Positions 45,591 through 56,260 are shown, counted from the first letter of the stretch. The stretch: DNA of 64,000 nt from Pantoea sp. alder81 (GCF_020179835.1 NZ_JAIUDA010000007.1:220959-284958); one strand, 5' to 3'. A program made the numbers and translations. The notes: generated from the letters alone by a model not told the origin.

Positions 45591-45687
45591 GATGCTCTCC
45601 CGCACTAAAGGCGAGCATTGTACGCTGTGATCAAGCCGTGATCCACCTGTGGAAAACAGGGTTAATAACAGAAAGCATCAGGCGACA

Positions 45688-45713
45688 AGGCGCATCACTG
45701 GTGTGATCCGCCT
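45688..45713 (-). other. Hairpin between asnC and mioC
   Basis: AGGCG-C-ATCAC and GTGAT-C-CGCCT form a near-perfect stem with a short loop, 30 bases past the asnC stop codon. No T-run follows on the leftward strand, so readthrough from asnC into mioC and oriC is possible. Confidence 0.45.
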
Positions 45714-45744
45714 GGGATAAGGTTGTGCACAGGAATGGGGAGAA

Positions 45745-46206
45745 CTACGGCTTGATCGTGCGCATGATCGGGTTTTGCAACGAGATCAGCGTTTCGGTGG
45801 ATTGGATTTCATCAATAGTCTGGATCTTATTGATCAACACCTGTTGCAGCGCATCGATGGATCGACACATCACCTTAATAAAGATGCTGTAATGGCCGGT
45901 GGTGTACCAGGCTTCCACCACTTCATCCAGTGCCTCCAACTTGCTGAGGGCTGCGGGATAATCACGCGCGCTTTTCAGAATGATGCCGATAAAGCAGCAC
46001 ACATCAAAGCCCAACTGACGCGGATCGATTTCCACGCGGGTGCCCAAAATAATGCCCGCCTGGCGCATTTTCTCCACGCGAACGTGAATGGTGCCGGGGC
46101 TGACATTGAACTGTTTGGCGAGCTCAGCATACGCGGTGCGCGCGTTTTCCAGCAGCGCATTGAGAATGCCGCGATCAAGGTTATCCAGTTGCAGTTGTTC
46201 CGCCAT
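45745..46206 (-). CDS. asnC: Lrp/AsnC-family regulator AsnC
   Basis: A 153-residue Lrp-type regulator: N-terminal HTH (LLENARTAYAELAKQFNVSPGTIHVRVEKM) shown here in part as NARTAYAELAKQFNVSPGTI, and a C-terminal RAM ligand domain (CCFIGIILKSARDYP to MRTIKP). I start at MAEQLQLDN (46206), seven bases after AGAGG. Family knowledge: AsnC activates asnA and is blocked by asparagine. asnA, its normal divergent neighbour, is missing here; ovoA stands in its place. Confidence 0.95.
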   Translation of the reverse strand: MAEQLQLDNLDRGILNALLENARTAYAELAKQFNVSPGTIHVRVEKMRQAGIILGTRVEIDPRQLGFDVCCFIGIILKSARDYPAALSKLEALDEVVEAWYTTGHYSIFIKVMCRSIDALQQVLINKIQTIDEIQSTETLISLQNPIMRTIKP

Positions 46207-46276
46207 CATCCATCCTCTTTGAGTTCTTCTTCTATGAACAGTGGAGAATGTGCAGCAAATTAGCAGTGCAGGCAAG

Positions 46277-46316
46277 GTGCAGACCGCGTGCGAGCCGCAG
46301 TCTGCACGCTTTTTTT
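46277..46316 (+). terminator. Rightward terminator with no rightward gene before it
   Basis: GTGCAGAC (46277-46284) pairs with GTCTGCAC (46300-46307), extended by CGC/GCG-type pairs, and is followed by GCTTTTTTT on the rightward strand. On the leftward strand the T-run is on the wrong side for ovoA. No rightward gene lies upstream. In E. coli a rightward asnA ends in this interval, so this may be its relic. Confidence 0.7.
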
Positions 46317-48441
46317 ATCGCTTACGCCAGATTGTGAGCTGCGCTTCAGTATGTTGATACTTGCGCGCCGTCTCGCGGATCACGAACGGCACATCCTGCG
46401 GCGGCACCACTTCTTCAAAGGCATCACGCAATAAACGCTGCAAAGCCTGATAGGTTGTCAGTGCTTCACCGTTCTCACGCACGCCACCCAGCCAGTTCTC
46501 CTTCGGCGTGAAGTCTTCCAGCCAGGTATAAGGCGATGAGAGCACCAGCAGCCCACCAGAGCGGATCATCGGGATGACGTCCTGCAGGAAACGCTGTGGC
46601 TGACGCAGTCTATCAATCAGGTTTGATGCCAGCACCAGATCGTAGCGATCCGGCTGCGGTTTCAGGTTACAGGCATCGCCTTGTACAAACTGAATGCGTG
46701 CGGCTTGCTCGTCACTGAGGTTAATGTCCTTCAGGCGCACCTGGCGATATTCCACCAGCTCACCCTCTTCCGGCACCACATAGCGGAAGTCTTCACCAGA
46801 GGTGAGCTGCAACGCCACATCAATGAAGCGCGCCGAATAATCCATGCCAGTGACCGACGTGAAATGGCGTGCCAGTTCAAAACTGGCGCGGCCGGTGGCG
46901 CAGCCGAGATCCAGTGCCACACCTCGTTGCTTGCAGTGAGGCAGCAGTTTTTCCACCAGCGCCACGGCGTAATTCGGTACATCGTAGTAGCCTGGCCCGT
47001 ACTGGAAATCGAGATACTGCGACACCATGCTGTCGGTTTCATATGGGTTGAGCGCCATGGTCTCTTCATGCGAGGAGACCACATAGCGGAAACCGGCATG
47101 CTGGAAGAAATGGCGGCGGAAAGCATAGCGAGCCGATTTCAACGCCTCGTTGCCGGTAGAAATCCAGCTGCCACCTTTAATCAGCGCGTGTTTGCCATCA
47201 AAGGTCGGCGTTGAGAAATCGTCATACAGCGGATGAACTTTGAAACCTTCGAAACCGTTGGTTGGCGTGGTGGTCCACTGCCAGACATTGCCGACGATGT
47301 CGAAAAACTCGCCCTGCGCAAAGCGATCCACCGGGCTGGATGAAGCCCAGTAAGCCAGATTGATATTGCCGGGCACGTCGATCCATTCAGGCTGATCGCC
47401 GCTGACTTGCTCACGCAGCTGCACCCATTCGGCTTCACAAGGTAGCTGTATCGATTTGCCGGTTTCTTCCGCCATCCAGCGGCAGAACGCGGCAGCTTCA
47501 AGCTGATTCACTTCCGCCGGCCAGTCCCACGGCATCGCCACTTCTTCAGCCATTAAACGCAGTTTAAGCTGATCGGGCTGCGATATGTCGCCCACCCAGA
47601 AGGTGGGCATCTGCGCGCCAGAGAATTCACGCCAGCCCCAGCCTTCCTCATCCCACCAGCGCTGATCCAGATAGCCGTTAGCGGCGATAAAGCGATAAAA
47701 CTCGGCGTTGCTGACCAGCATTTTACTGGCCTTAAAGGGTTTGAGCTCCGTTACCTGACTGCCGTATTCGTTATCCCAGCCGTAAGTATCATCCGTTTTG
47801 CCTTGCTGCACGCGGCCACCAGGCATCGCTATCAGCGAGTTCTCCGGAACCGATGCGCGATCGTGGCGTGCCTGCGGACAAACCGGCCAATGCGCCTGCG
47901 GATTTACCCATTCTATCGGTAGCTGACGGATCAGCACGCTGGAGGTTTCCAGATGGATACGCTCGTGTTCAATGCCCATCAGCACCACCCAGGCCGGCCT
48001 TTCCCACGTAATCGGCAGTTCGAGCGGCATGGTGCGGATAAATTCGCTCACCAGGTTTTTAACTTTGCCGCGATAGTCACGCACCTCTTCCACCGTTGGC
48101 CAGGCGTAATGGCTGTCATTGAGATCGTCCCAGCTCATCTCATCCACACCGATCGCCATCATCGCTTCAATGCGATCGTCCACACGGTCATCCAGATAGC
48201 GGCCTGCCATCAGCTTATTCATATAGAAAGTGGCGGTGTGACCAAAGTAGAAGATCAGCGGATGGCGCAACGAGATCGCTTTGTTGAAATAGGCGCGTTC
48301 GTCGGCAAGGCAATCAAACAGGCTTTCGTACAGATCCCAGGTTTGGGTGAAATACGCCAGCAGCTCGCTCCGTTTTTGTTCGGCGTTTTGGCCGGAGAGC
48401 TGCAAAGTGCGGGTCGGTGCAGGAAGTTGGGCGGTAGTCAC
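46315..48441 (-). CDS. ovoA: 5-histidylcysteine sulfoxide synthase / mercaptohistidine methyltransferase OvoA
   Basis: Joins cysteine to histidine C5 with O2 and Fe(II), the first step of ovothiol synthesis, and carries the later N-methyltransferase. In 708-residue numbering: DinB-like domain with the iron site HERIHLE (H159, H163, E165; HX3HXE), a formylglycine-generating-enzyme-like sulfatase-modifying domain (about 200-465, with WEWP-like and GGSWISTGNEA segments), and a SAM methyltransferase domain with LDLGCATGR (about 510-518). I chose the GTG at 48441, six bases after GGAG; an in-frame GTG 12 codons upstream lacks a ribosome site. Erwiniaceae OvoA is the characterised bacterial type. 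Confidence 0.93.
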   Translation of the reverse strand: MTTAQLPAPTRTLQLSGQNAEQKRSELLAYFTQTWDLYESLFDCLADERAYFNKAISLRHPLIFYFGHTATFYMNKLMAGRYLDDRVDDRIEAMMAIGVDEMSWDDLNDSHYAWPTVEEVRDYRGKVKNLVSEFIRTMPLELPITWERPAWVVLMGIEHERIHLETSSVLIRQLPIEWVNPQAHWPVCPQARHDRASVPENSLIAMPGGRVQQGKTDDTYGWDNEYGSQVTELKPFKASKMLVSNAEFYRFIAANGYLDQRWWDEEGWGWREFSGAQMPTFWVGDISQPDQLKLRLMAEEVAMPWDWPAEVNQLEAAAFCRWMAEETGKSIQLPCEAEWVQLREQVSGDQPEWIDVPGNINLAYWASSSPVDRFAQGEFFDIVGNVWQWTTTPTNGFEGFKVHPLYDDFSTPTFDGKHALIKGGSWISTGNEALKSARYAFRRHFFQHAGFRYVVSSHEETMALNPYETDSMVSQYLDFQYGPGYYDVPNYAVALVEKLLPHCKQRGVALDLGCATGRASFELARHFTSVTGMDYSARFIDVALQLTSGEDFRYVVPEEGELVEYRQVRLKDINLSDEQAARIQFVQGDACNLKPQPDRYDLVLASNLIDRLRQPQRFLQDVIPMIRSGGLLVLSSPYTWLEDFTPKENWLGGVRENGEALTTYQALQRLLRDAFEEVVPPQDVPFVIRETARKYQHTEAQLTIWRKR

Positions 48442-48507
48442 AAGATGCTCCAGATGCTCAGTGTGCGAACTAATCACTATAGCAAATAAGCATTTCTGTC
48501 AGATGAA

Positions 48508-49968
48508 TTAGCGTTTCCAGCGGCGCAGCAGGCGGCTTTTCAGTCCGGTGTCGAAGCGCCAGATGTGATCGAAGATGCGCAGAATGCCCGGTTTACCGTG
48601 GAGCGACATCGCCACCGCATGAAAACGTTGTTGATGCTGGCGCTGGCGTTGCTTGATAGCGTTGATGGTGTCATCCGGTAAACGCTGGGCGATAAAATCT
48701 GACACGATCACCGCATCGGCTTCATCCCAGATACTGCCTTCCATGCGTTTTACGACTGCAGTAAGGCAAGCCGCCAGATCGGTGCCGCCGCGAAAGCGCT
48801 GGCTGAGGAAGCGGATGGCCTGTTCGATGCCGCTGTCGGCAGTGAGTTCATAACCGATCACCTCATGGGCGAACAGCATGATGTAGCAGCGACGTTTATC
48901 GGCCAGCGCGACTTTCAGCAGAGCCAGGCAGAAGGCCTTGGCGCAGCGCTCATTGAATCCGCCCATTGAGCCCGAAGTATCCACGCAGACGATAAAGGGG
49001 CCGCGCGGCTGCGCTTCATGTTGCTGATGGCTGACCGGGCGCAGCGTGACTTTCTCGTGCCAGGCATCGCCCTGCAGTTGGTAAGTCAGCAGGCGTTTTT
49101 CCACCAGGCGGCGATAAAATTCCAGCTCCAGTTCGCTAATACTCAAGGCAGCCAGTTCGGGCGGCAGCAAGCGCAACACATCGTCGCTCTGATGAATGCC
49201 GCTGACCTCTTCCGGCACATGATCTGGCTCGCGCACCATTTGGTGAAATTCTTCCAGCGGCGCATCCTGTGACGGGACCGATTTGGCTTCGCGACTGCGG
49301 CCCAACTGCTGCGCCAGTTTCATTAATTCCGGCTGCTGCGCGAGAAAATCGCCATATTGCACGATCAATTCATAATCGCCGTGCTGTAACGGGGCTTTGC
49401 TCATATCCCACAGGCGACCCGCGGCGGCTTCATCATCATCGGTAAGAATCGGTGCCAGCTGGCCGCTGATCGCCATACGCTGTTGCAGTTCGGCCATCAG
49501 GCGTTCGCGCTGCTCTTCCAGGATAGTTTCGTTCAGCGTCAGGGTCTGCAGCGTCAGGCTGAGTCGCCAGCGTTGCAAAAATAGCGTGTGCTGCGCATTG
49601 CTGAGCTGCTCATTTTCGTTGTGCAGCAGCAGCTTGCTGGCCTCTTCGATAAACGGCGAGGGCAGGCTTTTTAGCTGCGACATGATGTGGGGAAGCTGGT
49701 GGGTGAAATCCTGGGTGCTAAGTAACTGCATCTGCTGAAACAGTTGAAACTCCTGCGCCAGTGCTTCCGGCACCGGGGTGGTTTTCATCTGCTCAGCGAT
49801 CTCGGTACGCCAGCGTGGTAAATCGCGCATTAAGGCTTGTTTCATACGCGGAAACTTTTCAAAAAATAGCGCCAGCTGTGGCGACGCGAGCAGGGCCAGA
49901 ATCAACTCTTCGATTAACTCAGTCTCGCCAATCGATAGCAGCGTGCTCAGCGTCTCCAGTGAGATCAT
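48508..49968 (-). CDS. viaA: VWA-domain partner of RavA, ViaA
   Basis: A 486-residue cytoplasmic protein: a helical N-terminal half and a C-terminal von Willebrand A domain (from about 325) with the MIDAS metal motif DTSGSMGG and a later RGGTDL. Family knowledge: ViaA stimulates the RavA ATPase; the pair contacts respiratory complexes and affects aminoglycoside sensitivity. The start overlaps the ravA stop by four bases. Confidence 0.96.
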   Translation of the reverse strand: MISLETLSTLLSIGETELIEELILALLASPQLALFFEKFPRMKQALMRDLPRWRTEIAEQMKTTPVPEALAQEFQLFQQMQLLSTQDFTHQLPHIMSQLKSLPSPFIEEASKLLLHNENEQLSNAQHTLFLQRWRLSLTLQTLTLNETILEEQRERLMAELQQRMAISGQLAPILTDDDEAAAGRLWDMSKAPLQHGDYELIVQYGDFLAQQPELMKLAQQLGRSREAKSVPSQDAPLEEFHQMVREPDHVPEEVSGIHQSDDVLRLLPPELAALSISELELEFYRRLVEKRLLTYQLQGDAWHEKVTLRPVSHQQHEAQPRGPFIVCVDTSGSMGGFNERCAKAFCLALLKVALADKRRCYIMLFAHEVIGYELTADSGIEQAIRFLSQRFRGGTDLAACLTAVVKRMEGSIWDEADAVIVSDFIAQRLPDDTINAIKQRQRQHQQRFHAVAMSLHGKPGILRIFDHIWRFDTGLKSRLLRRWKR

Positions 49969-51461
49969 TTACGCGCCTGTTTCAGCTGTTCCGCCACATC
50001 CTGCAGGCTGGTTTCAATGCGTGCCAGCCAGTCATCGCTAATAAACAGGCAGCGCTGGTGCTGGCTGAACAGCGTGCGCTGGGCGCGCAATTGCGTATCC
50101 AGCGCATCGTACTCATCCAGAATCTCCTGCGGCATGTCGCTGCTGCTGCTGGCTCCGGGAAGCGTTAAGCGCGTGGATTGCAAACTCACATCGCGCAGTG
50201 TCAGGCAGTGATGCGCATCCACCAGCAGATCAAGTGTCTGACCAAAGCCGATGCCGTTCAGCTTTCCGCGGATTTCACCGCCTTTCAGCAACCACTGATC
50301 AAGCGCCTCATGGCCAATAAGCACATGCGTCACCTGCATATCGTGCAGCGTCAGCGGCTGTTGCAGCATCAGAGTCAGTTGTTCGTCGGTGATGGCAGCA
50401 GGCAGTTCGTAATGCGGTTTGCGGCTGAACATGCCGCTGTGTTTTTCCAGGGTCAGTGCTTGCGCCACGCTCTGCTGCTGTTGCAGTGCCAGACGACGGC
50501 CTTTGATCTGCTGCAGCTTGTGCAGCAACGGCTGCTGCTGCCAGGCGTGTTGCGTCATCAGCACATCGATTTCACGATCTAATAGCTTCATCGAGGTGAC
50601 GTCGTGCCACAGGCAATCTTTCAACAAGATGATATCAATTGGCGCAATCGTCACGCGGCCACTGTAAAACGCACTGGCTTGCAGTAGGTGGATGGCTTTT
50701 TTCCAGCGACGGTCGGAAATGTACGGCGCATCAGGCAGCGTTTCCAGCTGCTGGCGTAACTGATAAATCAGTTCAAACACATGATCGGGCAAGCTGACCT
50801 GACTGATGCCTTTCTGCCACTGATGATACTCTTCATCGCTAATGCGCAGCGCTTCTGTCACCGGATTATCGTTTTCGTCCTGCTGGTGGGTGAGCATGCT
50901 GCGGAAGTTTTGTTTCTCGTGCACGTTGTCCAGCCACAGCCGGATCAACATGCGGTCATACAGCGCTTCCAGCCCGCTGTCCGCTTCCGGCAACTCGTTG
51001 GACGCGGTGACCAGCAGGCGCATCGGGATCTTTTCTTCACTGTCGCCGTTACGGAAGCGGCGTTCGTTGATGGCGGTCAGCAGAGTGTTCAGAATCGCCG
51101 GGCCGGCTTTCCAGATTTCATCGAGGAAGACGATTTCCGCATCCGGCAGATAGCCTTTGGTTAATCGCTGATAGCGACCTTCATCTTTCAATGCCTGGAT
51201 AGACAAGGGACCAAAGACTTCTTCAGGCGTGGAAAAGCGGGTCATCAGGTATTCAAAGGCGCGGGCGTTTTGGAAGGCGTATTTCAGGCGGCGGGCAATC
51301 AGACTCTTAGCAATACCCGGCGGCCCCAGCAAAAATACGCTCTCGCCACTCAATGCCGCCAGTAAGCACAGGCGGATCGCATGATGCCGCTCATACAGCC
51401 CTTTCTCCAGGGCGTTGCTCAGGCGAGAAATTCTTTCTGCCAAAAGATGGGGTTGAGCCAT
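49965..51461 (-). CDS. ravA: MoxR-family AAA+ ATPase RavA
   Basis: A 498-residue hexameric ATPase. Walker A is GPPGIAKS, Walker B VFLDEIWK, and sensor 1 lies in [13 protein letters not shown]; the C-terminal LARA and triple-helix regions (from about 320) bind LdcI in E. coli. The family start [14 protein letters not shown] is the ATG at 51461. A GTG two codons upstream is better spaced from AAGGA (seven bases) and may be the real initiator, adding two residues. Confidence 0.96.
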   Translation of the reverse strand: MAQPHLLAERISRLSNALEKGLYERHHAIRLCLLAALSGESVFLLGPPGIAKSLIARRLKYAFQNARAFEYLMTRFSTPEEVFGPLSIQALKDEGRYQRLTKGYLPDAEIVFLDEIWKAGPAILNTLLTAINERRFRNGDSEEKIPMRLLVTASNELPEADSGLEALYDRMLIRLWLDNVHEKQNFRSMLTHQQDENDNPVTEALRISDEEYHQWQKGISQVSLPDHVFELIYQLRQQLETLPDAPYISDRRWKKAIHLLQASAFYSGRVTIAPIDIILLKDCLWHDVTSMKLLDREIDVLMTQHAWQQQPLLHKLQQIKGRRLALQQQQSVAQALTLEKHSGMFSRKPHYELPAAITDEQLTLMLQQPLTLHDMQVTHVLIGHEALDQWLLKGGEIRGKLNGIGFGQTLDLLVDAHHCLTLRDVSLQSTRLTLPGASSSSDMPQEILDEYDALDTQLRAQRTLFSQHQRCLFISDDWLARIETSLQDVAEQLKQARK

Positions 51462-51760
51462 AATCACATCATTGTCCTTCTGATCCTGGAGCCGTCATAT
51501 TCTGGCGAGCGCAATACTCTACTGGTTATCATGCTTGATTGCGTTGATAGCCGTCAGCTTTTTTGTTTCAGAAGGTTGAGGCGAGAGAACTCGCTGCTTC
51601 AGGCGGTTTTTAGCACCTAATTTCGGCGAAAAACCGCCTCGCTGACGTCATGATGACATGTTGTAAGAGTAGGTTTTTTTGGGAATATGTGCATACTGTG
51701 CGCTTTTTGATGGCTTGAGCGGTAGGCAAGTGCCTCATCGGCTCCAACAAAAGACAACTT
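51462..51760. promoter_or_regulatory. Divergent ravA / kup control region
   Basis: A 299-base gap between divergent genes. The notable structure is a perfect 11-base inverted repeat, AGGCGGTTTTT (51601-51611) and AAAAACCGCCT (51629-51639), with a 17-base loop. It lies 120 bases before kup and could be an operator or an RNA hairpin in the kup leader. I cannot place promoters securely. Confidence 0.5.
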
Positions 51761-53629
51761 ATGAGCTCGGATAAGAAGCAGTCCCTTGGCGCAGTGACAC
51801 TCGCCGCGATTGGCGTGGTGTATGGCGATATCGGTACCAGCCCGCTCTATACTTTGCGTGAATGTCTCTCTGGTCAGTTCGGCTTTGGCGTGGAACGCGA
51901 AGCGGTATTTGGCTTTCTCTCGCTGATCTTCTGGCTGCTGATTTTAGTGGTATCACTGAAATACATCAGTTACGTGATGCGGGCCGATAACGCCGGTGAA
52001 GGCGGGATCCTGACATTGATGTCACTGGCCGGGCGCCATACCGGTGCCAGAGCCACGGCTGTGCTGGTTATCATGGGTCTGATTGGCGGCAGCTTCTTCT
52101 ATGGTGAAGTGGTGATCACGCCCGCGGTGTCGGTGTTATCCGCGATTGAAGGCCTGGAGATCGCCGCGCCTAATCTGGATACTTATATCGTTCCGCTGGC
52201 GATTGCGGTGCTGACGCTGCTGTTTGTGATTCAAAAGCACGGTACTGGCATTGTCGGAAAGCTGTTCGCGCCGGTGATGTTGGTGTGGTTTATCATTCTG
52301 GCAGTGCTGGGTGCGCGCAGTATCATTGGCAATCCTGATGTGCTGCATGCCATGAACCCGTATTGGGCGATGCACTTCTTTATCCAGTACAAAACGGTGT
52401 CGTTTTTCGCCCTCGGCGCGGTGGTATTAGCGATTACCGGTGTGGAAGCGCTGTATGCGGATATGGGCCACTTCGGCAAATTCCCGATTCGTCTTGCCTG
52501 GTTTATCGTGGTGCTGCCCTCGCTGGTGCTGAACTACTTTGGTCAGGGCGCGCTGCTGCTCAAACATCCCGAAGCGATCAAAAACCCCTTCTTCCTGCTG
52601 GCGCCGGACTGGATGCTGATTCCAATGCTGATTCTGGCGACGCTGGCCACGGTTATCGCTTCTCAGGCGGTGATTTCAGGCGTGTTCTCGTTAACGCGTC
52701 AGGCGGTGCGTTTAGGCTATCTGCCACCGATGCGTATTGTGCACACCTCGGAAGAAGAGTCGGGTCAGATTTATATTCCGGTGATCAACTGGCTGCTCTA
52801 CTTCTCCGTGGTGATTGTGATTGTCGGCTTTGAACACTCCAGCAACCTGGCAGCGGCTTACGGCATCGCGGTGACCGGCACCATGGTGCTGACCGCGATT
52901 CTCTGCTCCACGGTGGCGATTCAGAACTGGCACTGGAACCGTTATCTGGTGATTGTGATCTTGATCGGCATGCTGTGTATCGACGTGTCGCTGTTCTCGG
53001 CTAACCTGGTCAAAGTTTTCTCCGGCGGCTGGTTGCCACTGACGCTGGCGCTGATGATGTTTATCGTCATGACCACCTGGAAAAGCGAGCGCTTCCGCCT
53101 GCTGCGTCGTATGCATGAGCACGGCAATTCGCTTGAAGCGATGATCGCCTCGCTGGAGAAATCCCCGCCGGTGCGCGTGCCGGGCACGGCGGTGTATATG
53201 TCGCGTGCCCTGAACGTGATTCCGTTCGCTATGCTGCATAACCTTAAGCACAACAAAGTGTTGCATGAGCGTGTGGTGCTGCTAACGCTGCGTACGGAAG
53301 ATGCGCCTTATGTGCACAATGTGCGTCGCGTCACCATCGAACAACTGTCGCCAACATTCTGGCGCGTGGTGGCGAGTTACGGCTGGCGTGAAACCCCGAA
53401 CGTGGAAGAGATTTTCCACCGCTGCGGATTGGAAGGCCTCAACTGTCGCATGATGGAAACCTCGTTCTTCATGTCACATGAGTCGTTGATTATCGGCGAT
53501 CGTCCATGGTATCTGCGTCTACGCGGCAAACTGTTCCTCGCACTGCAACGCAATGCGCTACGCGCGCCGGATCAGTTTGAAATCCCGCCTAACCGCGTGA
53601 TCGAGCTGGGAACCCAGGTCGAGATCTAG
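51761..53629 (+). CDS. kup: Low-affinity K+:H+ symporter Kup
   Basis: A 622-residue KUP/HAK-family transporter with 12 predicted helices (to about 440) and a hydrophilic cytoplasmic C-terminal domain. Family motifs are [17 protein letters not shown] at residues about 18-34 and [20 protein letters not shown]. The constitutive K+ uptake system, important at low pH. It is convergent with qseC; in E. coli its right neighbour is rbsD instead. Confidence 0.98.
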   Translation: MSSDKKQSLGAVTLAAIGVVYGDIGTSPLYTLRECLSGQFGFGVEREAVFGFLSLIFWLLILVVSLKYISYVMRADNAGEGGILTLMSLAGRHTGARATAVLVIMGLIGGSFFYGEVVITPAVSVLSAIEGLEIAAPNLDTYIVPLAIAVLTLLFVIQKHGTGIVGKLFAPVMLVWFIILAVLGARSIIGNPDVLHAMNPYWAMHFFIQYKTVSFFALGAVVLAITGVEALYADMGHFGKFPIRLAWFIVVLPSLVLNYFGQGALLLKHPEAIKNPFFLLAPDWMLIPMLILATLATVIASQAVISGVFSLTRQAVRLGYLPPMRIVHTSEEESGQIYIPVINWLLYFSVVIVIVGFEHSSNLAAAYGIAVTGTMVLTAILCSTVAIQNWHWNRYLVIVILIGMLCIDVSLFSANLVKVFSGGWLPLTLALMMFIVMTTWKSERFRLLRRMHEHGNSLEAMIASLEKSPPVRVPGTAVYMSRALNVIPFAMLHNLKHNKVLHERVVLLTLRTEDAPYVHNVRRVTIEQLSPTFWRVVASYGWRETPNVEEIFHRCGLEGLNCRMMETSFFMSHESLIIGDRPWYLRLRGKLFLALQRNALRAPDQFEIPPNRVIELGTQVEI

Positions 53630-53636
53630 GGATCGA

Positions 53637-53663
53637 GCGCGTCACCAGCTTAAGGTGACGCGC
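53637..53663. terminator. Shared hairpin between kup and qseC ends
   Basis: GCGCGTCACC (53637-53646) and GGTGACGCGC (53654-53663) form a perfect ten-base stem. It starts eight bases after the kup stop and includes the last codons and stop codon of qseC. No T-run follows on either strand. Confidence 0.55.
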
Positions 53664-54973
53664 AAACCTTGTGGCTGAGCATGGCTGAATGCGATGCGAA
53701 TGCCGTGTAGCTGTGCAATGTTCTTCACAATCGATAATCCCAATCCACTGCCCGTTTGCGTCTGCCCCGGTGGTCGCCAGAAACGTTCCCCTAAACGAGC
53801 AAGCTGTTCATTGCTCACGCCCGCCCCGTTATCCTCAAGAACAATATTCCGCGCATTTAACGTGAACTGAATCTGACTGCCCGGTGGCGCATAGCGCAGC
53901 GCGTTATCCAGTAGATTGCGCATCAACAAACTCAGCAGCAGAGGATGACCGTTCATCACCGGTTCGGCCTGCGCATGCATTTGCAGATCCATGTTCTGTG
54001 CCTCTGCCTGCGGGAAATGTTCCACCAGCAGATTTTGCAGCAGCGGTGCCAGTGGCACTGGCTGGAATTCGCTGCGTAGATCGTCCGCTTCCACCCTTGA
54101 GAGCGTTAAGAGTTGATCCACCAGCCGTGTGGCGCGCTGGATCCCGCTATCAAGCTGCTGTAATGCCCGATTGCGCATCGCTTCGTCATCTTCAGCCAGC
54201 TGAATCACTTCACTTTGTACGCGTAAGGCAGCTAACGGACTGCGCAGCTCGTGGGCGGCATCAGAGGTAAAGCGGCGTTCGCGCTGCACCAGTTGTGCCA
54301 TACGGCTAAACAGCCCGTTTAATGCCGACACTAACGGCTTCACCTCCTTGGGCAAGCGCGTTTCATCGAGCGGTGTGGCGTCATCGGGTGCGCGCGACTG
54401 GAGTGATGCCGTCAGGCGTTTCAATGGGCGCAATTCGAACCACACCAATGCCAGCAGCATCAGCAGCATAAAAGGCATGGCGTAAAGCCACGGCATCAAA
54501 CTCGCCAGTGCCAAATCGCGCGTTATGTCGTCGCGGTATTCCCACTCCTGACCCACCACCACACGGTACTGTTTATCCGCAGAAGTCAGCCACAGCAGCC
54601 GCCAGCTGTCATCGTCACCGCGCAGGCGACCATCGCGAAAGCCATCACGCTTATCGTCAAACTGCATATCTCGCCCGTTCTCGCCATCATTGAGTAATGG
54701 CTGGCCGTCCGCACGAAAAATGGCAAAGGCCAGTGCATCATCATCCTGATCGCCACGATGATGGCGCAAAATGGATTTGGTTTTTGGTAGAGAAGCGGCG
54801 TGCAAGCTGGTGGGATCGAGCGATAACAGGCGTTTGGCGAACAGCATTTGCTGAGTATCGAACAGCTCATTAACAGTATCACGGGTTTGTTGCCAGGCGC
54901 TGTAGCTGGCCACCCCGCCGCATAGGGCAATCAGCAGCACGAAGCCGATGGCGAGTCGCAGAAACAGGCTCAT
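53642..54973 (-). CDS. qseC: Sensor histidine kinase QseC
   Basis: A 443-residue two-component sensor close to E. coli QseC. Helix 1 is [21 protein letters not shown], a periplasmic domain spans about 30-155 (with [18 protein letters not shown]), helix 2 about 160-180, then [18 protein letters not shown] with the phosphorylated His, and a HATPase domain with [19 protein letters not shown] and GSGLGLSIV. It overlaps qseB by four bases. Whether it senses catecholamines or autoinducer-3, as claimed for E. coli, cannot be read here. Confidence 0.93.
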   Translation of the reverse strand: MSLFLRLAIGFVLLIALCGGVASYSAWQQTRDTVNELFDTQQMLFAKRLLSLDPTSLHAASLPKTKSILRHHRGDQDDDALAFAIFRADGQPLLNDGENGRDMQFDDKRDGFRDGRLRGDDDSWRLLWLTSADKQYRVVVGQEWEYRDDITRDLALASLMPWLYAMPFMLLMLLALVWFELRPLKRLTASLQSRAPDDATPLDETRLPKEVKPLVSALNGLFSRMAQLVQRERRFTSDAAHELRSPLAALRVQSEVIQLAEDDEAMRNRALQQLDSGIQRATRLVDQLLTLSRVEADDLRSEFQPVPLAPLLQNLLVEHFPQAEAQNMDLQMHAQAEPVMNGHPLLLSLLMRNLLDNALRYAPPGSQIQFTLNARNIVLEDNGAGVSNEQLARLGERFWRPPGQTQTGSGLGLSIVKNIAQLHGIRIAFSHAQPQGLRVTLSW

Positions 54974-55632
54974 TCAGCCGCACCCAGGGTGTAACCCACG
55001 CCATGCACGGTGCGAATAAACGTCGTGCCGAGCTTTTTTCGCAGATGATGAATATGGACTTCCACCGCATTGCTGGTGACATCGTCATCCCAGTTATAGA
55101 GTTTTTCCTCCAACTGGCTGCGGGTTAACACTCGGCCGGGATTACGCAGAAACAGTTCCAGCAGCGCCAGTTCACGACTTTTTAAACTGATGGCTTCACC
55201 GTTAATCCAGACGTTGTGGCTGCCGGGCGACATCACCACTTTGCCGTGTTTTAGCTCGGGCTGCAGTTGTCCATGACGACGGCGAATCAGTGCCTGTAAG
55301 CGTGCCGCCACTTCGCTAAGGGCAAAAGGTTTACAGAGATAGTCATCAGCGCCCAGCTGTAACCCTTGCACACGTTGATCGAGCGCATCCCGTGCGGTGA
55401 GGATCAACACCGGCACGTCCGCTCCCTGCTCACGCCATTGGCGCAGGATCTCCAGTCCATCGCGCTCGGGCAATGAAAGATCCAGTACCACGGCATCCCA
55501 TGGCGCAGCTGACAGGGCCTGGAATCCCGCTTCACCTGACATGAACCAGTCAACGCTGAAGCCGAGTTTCGTCAGCCCCACTTTCAGGCCGTCGCCAATT
55601 AGCGAGTCGTCCTCAATCAACAAAATGCGCAT
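54970..55632 (-). CDS. qseB: Response regulator QseB
   Basis: A 220-residue OmpR-family regulator. The receiver domain has the acidic pair ED (8-9), phospho-acceptor D51 (VVLDLSLP), T and K in LTARD and LCKPFA; the C-terminal winged helix includes [17 protein letters not shown] and [11 protein letters not shown]. It is close to E. coli QseB and its paralogue PmrA, so box recognition may overlap. It is divergent from ygiW, across a PmrA/QseB-like box. Confidence 0.93.
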   Translation of the reverse strand: MRILLIEDDSLIGDGLKVGLTKLGFSVDWFMSGEAGFQALSAAPWDAVVLDLSLPERDGLEILRQWREQGADVPVLILTARDALDQRVQGLQLGADDYLCKPFALSEVAARLQALIRRRHGQLQPELKHGKVVMSPGSHNVWINGEAISLKSRELALLELFLRNPGRVLTRSQLEEKLYNWDDDVTSNAVEVHIHHLRKKLGTTFIRTVHGVGYTLGAAE

Positions 55633-55730
55633 GCGATTCTCCTTATGTGCAGCGCTCGTTATACGAAGCCAACATTCGCTTGTACAGCGTCAATCGCCGC
55701 ATTTTGGCTATTTTTTATGTTTTTTTACCC

Positions 55731-55747
55731 CTTAAGATCCTGTTAAG
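55731..55747. promoter_or_regulatory. Predicted QseB/PmrA-type binding site
   Basis: CTTAAG-ATCCT-GTTAAG: two direct half-sites of the (C/T)TTAA(G/T) type separated by five bases, the classical PmrA/QseB layout (the second half-site has G at its first position). It lies between divergent qseB and ygiW, 56 bases before the ygiW ATG, and suits autoregulation of ygiW-qseBC. Confidence 0.75.
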
Positions 55748-55802
55748 AACCCTGTGCTGTAATAGCTCCGTATCCCACACATTCATGGAACAGAGGTGAA
55801 GA

Positions 55803-56198
55803 ATGAAAAAGAGTGCAGCGCTAATCGCAATTGTGATGTTGGCATCGACGCCAGTTCTGGCCGCGCAACAAGGTGGTTTTGTTGACCCGAGTGCGCCAAA
55901 GCCCCAGGTTCACGCAGGTGGCTTCCAGGCTGATAACACCAGCGTCGTCACCGTGAAACAGGCCGAAGAGATGAAAGACGATAGCTGGATCACCGTGCGC
56001 GGCTATCTTGATAAGCAAATTGGTGATGAGGACTATCTGTTCCGCGACAGCAGCGGCAACATGAAAGTGGAAATCGACCATAAGCGCTGGCATGGACAGA
56101 CCATCACGCCGAAGGATCAGGTTGAACTGACCGGCGAGCTGGATAAGGACTTTAATTCCATTGAGTTGGACGTTAAACAGGTTCGCAAGCTGCCATAA
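55803..56198 (+). CDS. ygiW: Periplasmic OB-fold stress protein YgiW
   Basis: A 131-residue BOF (bacterial OB-fold) protein. A Sec signal peptide is visible ([20 protein letters not shown], cleavage before AQQGG); the OB-fold spans about 45-131 with [20 protein letters not shown] and [11 protein letters not shown]. Family knowledge: YgiW responds to oxidative and metal stress and is linked to qseBC, which lies divergently here as in E. coli (where the cluster is elsewhere on the chromosome). Confidence 0.92.
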   Translation: MKKSAALIAIVMLASTPVLAAQQGGFVDPSAPKPQVHAGGFQADNTSVVTVKQAEEMKDDSWITVRGYLDKQIGDEDYLFRDSSGNMKVEIDHKRWHGQTITPKDQVELTGELDKDFNSIELDVKQVRKLP

Positions 56199-56260
56199 AG
56201 CCTTTCAGAGCCGTTCAGGCGGCTCACATTCCCCGCCAAACTCAAATTTCCCCCGGTTCA

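Noticed and set aside
46277..46316. Reading the stem at the ovoA end as the ovoA terminator
   Set aside because: The T-run is on the wrong side for leftward transcription; after the stem on the leftward strand the sequence is CTTGCCTGCACTGC.
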